NCBI GenBank assembly: GCA_030248065.1
Contig: JASAMV010004006.1
Coordinates: 1-64,000, forward strand
From: Rhynchonema sp. JSB1_4
Taxonomy: Eukaryota; Nematoda; Chromadorea; Monhysterida; Xyalidae
DNA: 64,000 bases
Reading direction: 5' to 3'
Shown: piece after piece, positions 54,027 to 64,000 of the stretch
Layout: the number at the start of each line of letters is the position of its first letter
Numbering within the stretch: the stretch's first letter is position 1
Program-made: the position numbers and the translations under genes
Notes under the pieces: generated by a model
Databases searched by the model: none
What the model was told of the DNA's origin: nothing
Seen by the model: only the letters and a program-made list of their open reading frames with translations

Positions 54027-55539
54027 TTGTGAAAGTCGTCCACGGCTGGCTGTTGGCGACATTTAACTGTGAAATCTGGATGTGATATACCAAAGATTTT
54101 TGTTTTTATTCACACGAGCATAACCGCGGTAGCATATGACTGTATCTTAGAAGGGAGAAAGAGAGCGAGAGACATGTGGAAATGATCACCAAGGAACATA
54201 AAGGGGTCTGGACCTGAAACGGATGGAAACACAAAAGGGATGCGTTTTTGTATTTCTTCCATTACAGCTCATGTTTCATTGTTTTTGAATGGTGTTGTTC
54301 TGGAAATCGTGTTTAGTACAATGCATCTTAGAATGTACATTGACAATTCCTGTGTTTACAGATATCATTGGACCGATTTCGGTTATCCGAAAAATTCTAT
54401 GACCACCGTGATCAAGCGTCATCGCTTTTCCCCGAGAATTTTTTGTGAGAACCATGATGTGATTGGTACATAAACGAGCTAGGCAGGCGCCAACTTATAA
54501 ATCATGCTTGATAAATATGACCCCGTCATTCATGCTGCGTCTTTAAGGCATATTCACCGGAAAATATGTGCATTATTATGACAGGCAACAGGCAACAAAA
54601 CATGCTAAGTTTTATTCCGTGAGACTGGCCTATTCAGGCCGTACATTTTTGCATCGTTTCCAAGGAGCAACAGCTCAATTCAAGCCACCTTTTATGTTGA
54701 ATACCAAGGCTAGTGCGGACCGTATCATATATGAAGGCAATCACCACGATTACGGTTGGGCTATGATGTTTGACGGGTGCATCAAGATCAAATTCGAAGG
54801 TGATTAGGCACACTGTGAAACATCAGCCAGCTGGTATGCCACTGGCATGTATATGTATGGTACCTTATACTTTGCACAGTACCAACCAAGCCCAGATGAA
54901 TCGCCTATGTGTTTGCCGGTGACAAAATGTATACTCAACCGTTTTGTACAGCAACATGGCAAATTTGTTAGGTCACGATTTTTCACGTGGGTATTGCACC
55001 TGTCCTGGTAGCAGTGGAAATTTCTTTATTGTGTGTAGGTATACATACCTGGCACAGTCACAGACGTTACGCTTCAAGCGGTGATTTACATGCATTGAGT
55101 ACTGCATTCCCTCTCGTTTACCTATATAGTGTGACAGAAAATTTGAGGCACCACATGGTATTCTTGCACCATCATGACGAAAATGAGTAACAAACGAAGG
55201 ACATAGTCCCAAAAGAAGCAAAGTGCACTGGGTCGTATCGTATCCCAAAAGAAGGTGTCCGTTTTAATAAAAATGACCCAAATTTATAAAGACTGCGTCA
55301 CGCAAAATCGTGGTCTAAGCGCAGTGATTGCCTTCCCATTTAATACTGTCAATACATATACTGGAGCGTCATTATTGTGAATGATCTCTCTGATCCTAGA
55401 GTTGGTGTCTTATCGTTTTTTGTTTTCCCAGCCAGCAATAATGAACACAGAATTATAAGTAAGCCTATGCCCACTTAACCCAAATCCAACGTTTCTGCGA
55501 ACTTAGCAATATTTCGCTGCATTATTAAATCTAACAAAC
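54027..55539. other. Between ShKT genes B and C, no gene recognised
   Basis: Frames at 54240-54473 and 54568-54807 are open but match no family I know and have no signal peptide or splice support. The first 100 bases are probably the 3' UTR of gene B. The last 50 bases are the leader of gene C. Confidence 0.4.
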
Positions 55540-58500
55540 ATGAAGTACAGCATGATAAACATTCCCCAGCTGTTGTTGTTGAATCTGTATGGCGCTGCAA
55601 TGACAAGCAATGCAATAATGCATTGTGAGGACAAACTATGGTATTGTCCTTACTTAGATTGTCATGACCATTATGTTGCCAACGAGTGGTGCTGTGCGAC
55701 TTGCAACACCGTACAAAGTAAGACACACCCTTGGCTGAGTTTCATTGCATCGTATCTAGAGCATTTCTAATTTTTGCTCCCAGCGGGATGCGTGGAAGGT
55801 AGCGACTGTACCCAATACGGTGAGCAGGCGTGCGGCATTGGCCCGAATGTTGTCTGCTACTACACTGGAGCAATAGCGAATGGAGCGTTCGTGAGAAAAT
55901 GCGGCTGCAATGGGAAACGTTCGTTTAACTCGTCCCCACAGGCTGTTTGTCGCCTGTCTCTTGGGTGTTGGGGGCTCGAAATCTCGGGCCAGCCCTGAAA
56001 ACTGTAGCAAAAACTTAAACATGGGGAACGTACTGGATAATAACGCACCTGTGCCGCCAATCCACTATACATAAAGTTGCTTTGATGAAAACTGGTCACA
56101 ACGAGTGTGTGGGGCTTGGGGTGAACCGAGGTTTCAGGGCCTTCCCGATTCCTGGACGCAGCAATGCTACAGTAACCATATCCTGTCTTTCTCCAACACA
56201 CGCGTATGCAATTCATCAGTCCCATTCAGCATGTATTGACACTGTCACGAACTGCCGCGTACATCTCGAACACTGCGCTGAGCAAACGGTCAAAGAAGTC
56301 TGTTGTGCGACATGCCACAATGCACCACGTTAGAACCTCAAATAATACTTGATGAGCGAAGTTCAGGTTTGAAAACACATGTATGCCCATTATGTGCAGA
56401 TAAATGTGTGGAAGGCAGTTTCTGTCCGACGGGCGATGCGCTCCAATGCGGAACGGGGCCGAATGTCGTCTGCTATCCGACGGAGTGGGGCAACAAATGT
56501 GGTTGCAATGGCCCTCGTTGGTTGATGTTTACAAACATGTATATACCTACTGTTGTCTGTTCATGTTTATGCCTGTGTAATCGTGCTACGAATGACAGAC
56601 CACGTTTCTTGCATAATTGCAGCTTGCACGGACAAGTGGGGACAGAGTTGCCCGCACTTCAGTGACCAATGTTTCGACTGGGACCATGTAAAGGACAATT
56701 GCTGTGCAACGTGCGCGAACGAACCCGGTACATTGTAAAAACATTTGGTCTACCGTGAACAAACACTGTGAACATTTTGCTGCTCATAATTGCGTGAAAC
56801 ATCTGTTTGTTTATTCAGAGCAATGCGTTGAGGGCAGAGTGTGCACGAGAAAGGGCATAGCTGCATGTGGCCCGGGGACGAATGTTGTGTGCTATGAAAC
56901 GGGGTGGCACGTTGACAACGGCCTTCTTGAGAGGAAATGCGGTTGTAATGGCCCACGTTGGTTGATGTTCATAATAATATACATTACAGTCGACCTTAAC
57001 CTTTGCGAACCTCCTCAGTGAACCCTTGCATATAGTGAACGCGTTGTCACGGTCCGGCATTTTCACGTGTGTCTAACCTGTCAATATTTCATTATCCTGT
57101 ATGGTGAACGAGTTCGCCATCCCAATGGTTCCCTTAGTTCTGAAACTCCTCTTTTCATGGTGAAAAAATTGATCAAGACAGCCAACGGAACGAGATGAGC
57201 ATGGCACAAACTAGTTGAAATGTAGAAATTGACACGATTGTGTCTGTCGTTCGGACCGTGAAATTTTCGACATTTAAAACAGCCTACATACCCGATTTAC
57301 CCCCATTTGCTATGGCAGCTTGCCACGACAAGTTGGTTGACGATCATAATAACAATGCATGTCCGCGGCACAGTGACCAATGTTTCGACTGGGACCATGT
57401 GAAGGATAATTGCTGTGCAACCTGCAAGAACGAACCAGGTATATATTGGGTGATATTTTCGAAACGATGTGAAGGTCAGTTGGGTGTAAAGGTCGGTGGA
57501 AAGCTCGGTCGACAGCTCAGTGTGATAGACCTCGGTGTAAACTTGAAACATTCCACGTTAACAGCCGGCAATGTTTCATGTTTACACCGAGCTGACACCG
57601 ACCGAGCTTTCGATTGAGCTTACACCGACCTTTAAGGCCTAACTATACTTCGTTCGCTCAGAGAACAAAGAACAAATTCTCGCGCGCTGATTGGTCCACG
57701 CATGTTCAGCAGCCAATCAGCGCGCGAGAATTTGTTCTTTGTTCTCTGAGAGAACGAAGTATAGTTAGGCCTTAACACCCAACTCACCTTTACACCGTTT
57801 CAAAAATATCACCCATTGTAAAGATCCCTTTGTTTCATACCTAATCTACCGTGAACAAATACTGGTGATATTTTGATGCCTATCATTACGCGAAACATCT
57901 GCAAATCTGTTTGTTCATTCAGAACAATGCGTTGAGGGCAGGGTGTGCACGAGAAAGGGCATAGCTGCATGTGGCCCGGGGCCGAATGTTGTGTGCTATG
58001 AAACGGGGTGGCAAATGGACATCGGCCTTCCTGAGAGGAAATGCGGTTGTAATGGCCCACGTTGGTTGATGTTTCATGATGTTTTAATGGACAACCAAGT
58101 AGACATCAGCCATTGTTTCATAAGTCTGCTCAAGGTTACATATGTAATAGTGCATTGTCTTTGCAGCCTGCTTGGATCAGCGCACGGATTGTCCCCAAAA
58201 CGCCGACTATTGTTTCGACGCTAATTGGAAGAAAACCTGCTGTGCCACTTGCGCAAATTGTAAGGGCGTGGGGATCAGTGTTCGAACGGGATCCCGATCC
58301 CGGGCCCTTTCTCTGATCCCGATCCCGTCATTTTGAAAAAGTCAATCCAGATCCCGATCCCGCCCCAAAAAGTACCGGGATCGGGATTAAGTTTTGAGAA
58401 CAAGAAGTAAAAAATTATGCAATCATAATTCGCCAAGCTGTTGTAAGGGCGCGGCCATGCAAACGCGGGTCGCGGGTCAGAAAAATATTCTGTGTCCAAT

Positions 58501-59414
58501 AATCGCCCCGTGTTTGCATGGCCGCACTTGCGGGTCGCGGTTTGCGGGTCACTTGAAACATTTATTTGGCTGCAACACACAAAAATTAACCCATCAGCGT
58601 CGAGCCAACGACGCAGACGTGCCGTAGCGCAGCGTTGGTTCATCTAAGCGCTCCGCCAACGAGCGTGCTTTCTGAACACCTCTTTTCCAGTGCAGCTGAT
58701 TTGTTTGATGACAAAAGCTACTGCTTGAAACCAGAAAATGGTGAAATGCTTGTCTTTTGTCAAAGGCTGTGATCGACTTATTATCTTTGAACTTATCCGC
58801 CATCAGCTATTCTCGATTTTCAATCGGCTTTAATCACTGTTCCGAGTGTTTATCCGTGTGTGATAAACATGTTTCGTGGGGTGGAATTTTCGAAACGGTG
58901 TAAAGGTCAGTTGGGCGTAAAGGTCGGTGTAAAGTTCGGTCGAAAGCTCGGTCGGCGTAACTCGGTGTAAACGTGAAACATTGCCTGTTATTAACGTGGA
59001 ATGTTTCAAGTTTACACCGAGGCCTATCACACTGAGCTGTCGACCGAGCTTTCCACCGATCTTTACACCCAACTGACCTTTACACCGTTTCAAAAATATC
59101 ACCCTAACTTGCATCTTATGCATAAAATGATAAAAAAAATATTGCTTTTGGACTATCTGGTCAATCCCGATCCCGATTCCGACACTTTCTTGATCCCAAT
59201 CCCGATCCCGAGATTAAAAATGAATCCCGTTCGAACACTGGTGGGGATACAATCTCTGGTTGTTCGGAGTCAGGGCAACTTGTAAGATGAAGACCATACA
59301 GGGACCCCAGCCTGCTACGACAAATATACCGAGTGCCCCAACTGGATCTCGTACTGTCACTACCACACTGGTGTGCAGGAAGGCTGTCCGAAAACCTGTG
59401 GATTATGTTTTTGA
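55540..59414 (+). CDS. Secreted multidomain ShKT protein C, 10 exons
   Basis: Exons: 55540-55717, 55784-55918, 56230-56328, 56400-56516, 56623-56727, 56819-56956, 57319-57438, 57923-58060, 58167-58259 and 59311-59414; 408 residues. Exon 1: signal peptide (MKYSMINIPQLLLLNLYG) and a modified ShKT domain ending CCATC. Exons 2, 4, 6 and 8: GPNVVC six-cysteine modules (exon 6 has GTNVVC; exon 4 has the shortest loop, eight residues, before the last C-x-C). Exons 3, 5, 7 and 9: modified ShKT modules. Exon 10: a classical-type ShKT domain ending PKTCGLCF. All junctions are phase 1. The modules are more diverged from each other than in A and B, so C is an older member. Introns 7 and 9 carry MITEs. 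A possible polyadenylation signal, AATAAA, is at 59589. Function not known. Confidence 0.83.
57448..57814. mobile_element. 226-bp-family MITE interrupted by a second palindromic MITE
   Basis: Ends GGGTGATATTTTCGAAACG and AAATATCACCC, flanked by ATT on both sides (57445-57447 and 57815-57817). The copy is split at 57632-57775 by another element. It lies in gene C intron 7. Confidence 0.85.
57632..57775. mobile_element. 144-bp palindromic MITE inserted in another MITE
   Basis: The arms TTAAGGCCTAACTATACTTC and GAAGTATAGTTAGGCCTTAA are exact complements, followed inward by CAGAGAACAAAGAACAAATT and its complement. It sits inside CCTTTA-CACCC of the host MITE. TTAA at each end could be the target duplication, although uninterrupted copies read only TTA there. 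Confidence 0.82.
58276..59240. mobile_element. hAT-like element with GATCCCGATCCCG words, 8-bp duplication
   Basis: Starts CAGTGTTCGAACGGGATCCC and ends ATCCCGTTCGAACACTG. The perfect 8-bp duplication GTGGGGAT lies at 58268-58275 and 59241-59248. The word CCCGATCCCG recurs at both ends. It contains the GCGGCCATGCAAACGCGG inverted repeat (58447-58560) and the MITE at 58879-59104. It fills most of the last intron of gene C. Confidence 0.88.
58879..59104. mobile_element. 226-bp palindromic MITE inside a hAT-like element
   Basis: Starts GGGTGGAATTTTCGAAACGG and ends AAAAATATCACCC. Length and sequence match 51981-52206 almost throughout. A clear 3-bp duplication is not seen here (GTG and TAA). 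Confidence 0.85.
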
Positions 59415-60484
59415 TTATCAAAGAAGTCAACGGCGGGATTGTCGCGAGAATGCGTCTTGCCTGAGGGCAATATCAAAGATTTTATTCACCAGCACAGTGC
59501 AATTGAAACATGTCAGGACAATTTGGGACGTGGCTCAAAATGTCTAAGAAAGATCATATGAATGTTTAATTACATGGTAAAGATTTCAAATAAAGCTTGC
59601 AAAATGCAACGCCAAAAGAGGGATAAACTCTGACAATAGCTTTGGGAGAAACGTTTCAAACGCGATGCCTGATCCGCAAAGCTGATTATGCGTGTATTAG
59701 CTGCAGCGGTCACGTGACTGCCAATCACTCAACACACAAGTCTAACGTAGGGATTTGCGAAATGCTACGAAACTCAGCTGGCTGCGCGAGCTGCGTGCGC
59801 TTTACGGATCAGGCAACGCGTTTGAAAAGTTTCTCCCAAAAGTATTGTCAGAGTATAATGCAATAAACATTTTTCAGTCACATGCTGTTTGTGCTTTGGT
59901 GGTTGCATAATGATGGATGGAGAGAATGCTTGAGATCAATATCCGCTGACCACGCATCACCAGTGTTCATGCAATGCGACCAAGGCCGAACAATACCAAA
60001 GCCAACACAGAACATCAGCTTGTGTGTTTGCTGTACGTAGCAATGCGACACACATATAACGAAAAACCCGACGTAGTTGGGTTGTGTTTTGTCAATCTAA
60101 ATTGTGCCGTGGTGCTGGCAGCTGGCGCATTATGGGTTCATGCCCTAAAAATAAAAGAACAGTAATGTCATGTCTGCTTGATGTGCATTTCAGACCGAGA
60201 CACGCATGCACGTACACGATGTACGGACCGGTGACACACGTCAACTTCGGAAATGCATGCTGAAACACGGTTCTCACGTGGAAACAACTTCGGACAACTG
60301 GACCTTTGTGCGGCCGCGTGTCGCGATAGTCTATGATGTGACAACAATAAATAAAATAACGTTCACTGCGGTCGCGAAGCAATAACTTGGCGTATCATCA
60401 GCTTGCACTGGGCGTGGCTGCGTGCAAATGCCATGAACGGAGAACAAATGGTAAAAGAAAAAACATGGTTACATATGTGGTGGT
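59415..60484. other. Between ShKT gene C and the histones, no gene
   Basis: Holds the 3' UTR of gene C, the MITE at 59641-59837, and otherwise unremarkable DNA. No convincing coding sequence was found. Confidence 0.5.
59641..59837. mobile_element. MITE with GGGAGAAAC ends, copy 2
   Basis: The left arm GGGAGAAACGTTTCAAACGC then GATGCCTGATCCGCAAAGC faces the right arm GCGCTTTACGGATCAGGCAA and CGCGTTTGAAAAGTTTCTCCC. It is the same family as 36421-36616. Confidence 0.8.
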
Positions 60485-60500
60485 GGCCCTGAAGAGGGCC
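60485..60500 (-). terminator. Histone 3' stem-loop of divergent H2B
   Basis: On the minus strand GGCCCTCTTCAGGGCC forms a 6-bp stem and 4-base loop, 47 bases after the stop codon. This is the processing signal of replication-dependent histone mRNAs, which lack poly(A) tails and bind SLBP. Confidence 0.93.
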
Positions 60501-60547
60501 GTTGGGTTTGAGTAAGTGGACCGAAGTCCAGGGTTTCAATATGACAG

Positions 60548-60949
60548 TTACAACTTGCTGCTGGCCATGTACTTGGTCACAGCCTTGGTGCCTTCGCTGA
60601 CGGCGTGTTTCGACAGCTCGCCGGGCAGTAACAGTCGAACGGCCGTTTGAATTTCGCGCGCTTTCATGGTATTCGACTTGTTGTAGCTGAGCACACGACG
60701 TGCCTCAGTGGCCAGCTGCTCAAAAATGTCATTCACGAACGAATTCATGATCGACATGGCCTTCGAGCTGATGCCGATTTCTGGATGCACCTGGCGCAAC
60801 ACCTTGAACAGGAACGACTTGTAGGTGTACTTGCGCAGATGACGGCCTTTCTTGCCTGAGCTCGCGGCACCCGGCTGGCTGGTCTTCTTGATCTTGATCG
60901 CTTTCTTGCCGCCACCACCACCTTTCACCTTTTTGGAACTTGCCGGCAT
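60548..60949 (-). CDS. Histone H2B, divergent copy
   Basis: 133 residues, no intron. The histone fold and C-terminal helix are clear: [40 protein letters not shown] and [11 protein letters not shown]. It differs from the neighbouring typical H2B at many places: a glycine-rich N-terminal tail ([10 protein letters not shown]), [11 protein letters not shown] instead of [30 protein letters not shown] instead of [19 protein letters not shown], and a longer SSKL end. These are not decay: the frame is intact and the stem-loop is kept. A tissue- or germline-specific H2B variant is possible. The minus-strand TATATATT at 61026-61033 is 77-84 bases upstream of the ATG. Confidence 0.95.
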   Translation of the reverse strand: MPASSKKVKGGGGGKKAIKIKKTSQPGAASSGKKGRHLRKYTYKSFLFKVLRQVHPEIGISSKAMSIMNSFVNDIFEQLATEARRVLSYNKSNTMKAREIQTAVRLLLPGELSKHAVSEGTKAVTKYMASSKL

Positions 60950-61514
60950 CTTGCTGTTTCGATGAGACCACTCAAACGATGAAAAACGCAAGCAACAACT
61001 GTGATAAGCCACTGATAAGCAGCTCAATATATAGCAAACTTCGTGTGCCCTAACTCGCTCATGCACGAGTCATTAGCACTCTCACGGCATTCACATGAAA
61101 AAGATGCCCGCACACCCATGTAAAGCAGGTTGGGAGACGTGATTGGACGCTGGGCTAGAAAGTAACCAATCACCGTCATGAGCTAGAACCTGCCTTGAGA
61201 TAAATGTTCCCGTACAGTACACGATGTAGAGCGCAGCGCTAAGCGTTACTGCGTGTTCTTCTGCATAGATAAGACACGACGTATGGCAGTTTTAAATCAC
61301 GGCAAAAGTAAAAATTGGAACACAACCACGCCATTATGCCCTTCATTGGGGAATGGTGCCGTATAGATACAAAGTGTACATTACCGCAGCGTGGGAAACA
61401 AAACCCAACATTCATGGAGCCCGACCCCCAACCTCGATCACCGTATCTGCTCACACACAAACGAACTGCAGCAACAAACAACAAACAAAAGCGTACGCAT
61501 GGTTAATCTGAGGT
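60950..61514. other. Spacer between H2B genes
   Basis: Contains the TATA-like sequence of the divergent H2B (61026-61033) and CCAAT-box candidates on either strand at about 61142 and 61165. No other gene. Confidence 0.5.
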
Positions 61515-61530
61515 GGCCCTGAAGAGGGCC
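61515..61530 (-). terminator. Histone 3' stem-loop of typical H2B
   Basis: GGCCCTCTTCAGGGCC on the minus strand, 53 bases after the stop codon. The surrounding sequence is the same as around the first stem-loop (CCAACGGCCC ... CCACC), showing that the two genes are duplicates. Confidence 0.94.
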
Positions 61531-61583
61531 GTTGGGTTAGGGTAAGTGGACCGAAGTCCAAGGTTTCAGTGGTTGTCCACTGT

Positions 61584-62751
<1,168 letters not shown>

Positions 62752-63829
62752 ATGAACGAAAGCAACCAACGACGCAAACGGTCCAATAGGACCAGGTCGA
62801 AATCGAAGTCAAAGTTTGTCACCTTTGCTACTTTTTGAACAGCTTTTACCAACAAGGAAAGTCTGAAGTGTGATACACTCCATCAGACTGTGACGTTTCA
62901 CTGCTTCTGCAGGAATGCGCTCTCAGTGGAGTTTGAGTCATCATCGCCCAAAGCACCCAGCCCGTACATGCAGAAACAGGCGAATCCCAAATTAGCAAAA
63001 ATGCACGAAAACGAAAGGGGAGAGAATCAAAACGGTCAGTGAATATAGTAAATGTCGTGAAACTTGTGTTTGGACATACAGCAGGAGAAGAAATTTGGAA
63101 ACCTGGGTTTGTGGTATGATTTGTGACATAATGAACACCCATCTTTTGTTGCGCTGCAGCCTCATCACTGGCAAACGCGATGAAACAATGGCAGTTGGTG
63201 TCACGCGAGTCAAAGGGTGATGTTTTACAGATTGAATACGGATACTATACAGTATGTCACGTTGCATCACGTGGACAACATTAGCACCTGATTGTTTTCA
63301 GGCTCGAAAGACGAGAGTGCAAATCGAGAGGCGAGATTGCCCAGTCCCGATGGGCTCGACTTTGAGACTGTGGCAAAATGGGTCAGATCATCGTTGAAAG
63401 ATTGTCTGGCGCATCCAAAAGGTAAAGGTACCAGTGTAAAGCGTGCACTCATATGATTTCAGTTTTGACCCGCGACCAGGGTTTCCACCAAGAACCAGGG
63501 CAACCGAAGTGTATGCTCAGGTCAAGCCCAAGACCTCAGCACAAGCCCTTATTTTTATCATTGGCAGGTTCTGTTGCACGGCAACCCATACATTCCAGGT
63601 CATCAGCTGTTCGCGTGCTTTCTGCGCAACAACTTGGTGCTGGAGCTGCTGATGTTTCACGACGCCGTGTGCCGTTTGTTGGACAAGGAAAACGATGCGA
63701 TTTGGCAGAAACAGGAGGCCGTGACCATCGTCAAACATTTCGGCCGATCGTTCCATGTGAAACAGGAGTTTCAAGATGTGGGTTCATTGTTCTTCTGCAG
63801 AGCTAAAAACCAGCTCCATCCGTGATTTT
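62752..63829 (+). CDS. Possible RGS-like domain protein, 5' part
   Basis: Four exons are proposed, in phase: 62752-62799 (start MNESNQRRKRSNRTR, donor GTCGAA; weakest call), 62913-63034 (donor GTCAGT), 63302-63435 (donor GTAAAG) and from 63568. The third contains FETVAKWVRSSLKDCLAHPK and the fourth HQLFACFLRNNLVLELLMFH. An aromatic/tryptophan start followed by F-x-x-F-L-x-x-x-x-x-x-x-x-L-x-F is the layout of an RGS domain, which speeds GTP hydrolysis by G-alpha subunits or acts as a binding platform. Conserved E-E-N is not present, so the match is weak. The coding end is uncertain after 63776: GATGTGGGT may be a donor, or the frame may run on to the stop codon at 63823. A dispersed repeat follows at 63831 and the gene probably continues beyond the window. 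Confidence 0.4.
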
Positions 63830-63830
63830 A

Positions 63831-64000
63831 AAGAGGAGTTAAAAATCTTTGGAAAATCATCCACGCCTATAAAAGGCAGAAAACGGCGTTTTGAGGCCAG
63901 CCGCTTCAGATTACGTTTAAGCCCAAGCCCAAGAAGCCTAGGCGTAGGCCTAAGCCTAAGCCTAAGCCAAAGCCTAAGCCCAAGCCTAAGGCTAAGCTCA
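63831..64000. repeat. Dispersed repeat with GCCTAA tract, copy 2 (cut by window end)
   Basis: Nearly identical to 16427-16600 from AAGAGGAGTTAAAAATC onward. The final 60 bases are GCCTAA-type units, more regular than in copy 1 (three consecutive AAGCCT units at about 63950). The window ends inside the tract. Confidence 0.75.

Noticed and set aside
54240..54807. Two open frames between ShKT genes B and C
   Set aside because: No similarity to known families, no signal peptide, no splice sites with matching phase.
39807..59414. Calling the three ShKT genes toxins
   Set aside because: The domain name comes from a sea anemone toxin, but most animal ShKT proteins are not toxins, and no potassium-channel-blocking Lys-Tyr pair is evident in the clear modules.

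Overview
The window is nuclear DNA of an invertebrate animal. All recognisable genes are split by spliceosomal introns and encode conserved animal proteins: Bicaudal D, VPS8, a BORCS6-like protein, NAA20 and histone H2B. Large secreted ShKT-domain proteins and interstitial GCCTAA (TTAGGC) tracts would fit a nematode, but the species cannot be fixed from the sequence. Exon boundaries below were read by hand from GT/AG sites, reading phase and remembered family alignments.

Layout. 1-5747: a two-exon EGF-like membrane protein (2882-3923, +) in otherwise empty DNA. 5748-11851 (-): an 11-exon Bicaudal D gene of 794 residues with transposons in its introns. 11852-23893: no host gene; layers of small hAT-like transposons, a truncated LINE, SINE-like and fold-back elements. 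23894-32834 (+): VPS8, about 34 exons. 33734-34976 (+): BORCS6-like subunit. 35287-37774 (+): NAA20. 38200-38730 (+): a 68-residue membrane protein. 39807-59414 (+): three tandem paralogues (about 909, 431 and 408 residues) that alternate a modified ShKT module with an unfamiliar six-cysteine module and end in a classical ShKT domain; every internal exon is phase 1-1. 60485-61970 (-): two intronless H2B genes, one divergent, each with a 3' histone stem-loop. 62752 to the window end (+): start of a possible RGS-like gene.

The genes do not form one pathway. Several act in membrane traffic: Bicaudal D (dynein adaptor), VPS8 (CORVET tethering) and the BORCS6-like protein (lysosome positioning).

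The most unusual feature is a set of hAT-like elements with near CAGTG ends and 7-8 bp target duplications. Each element carries its own short word, repeated inside both ends. They are nested inside one another, at least three deep with matching target duplications, and several duplications lie in the G-runs of older elements. The second is the ShKT cluster, which has grown by symmetric-exon duplication, including a recent 762-bp two-module repeat.
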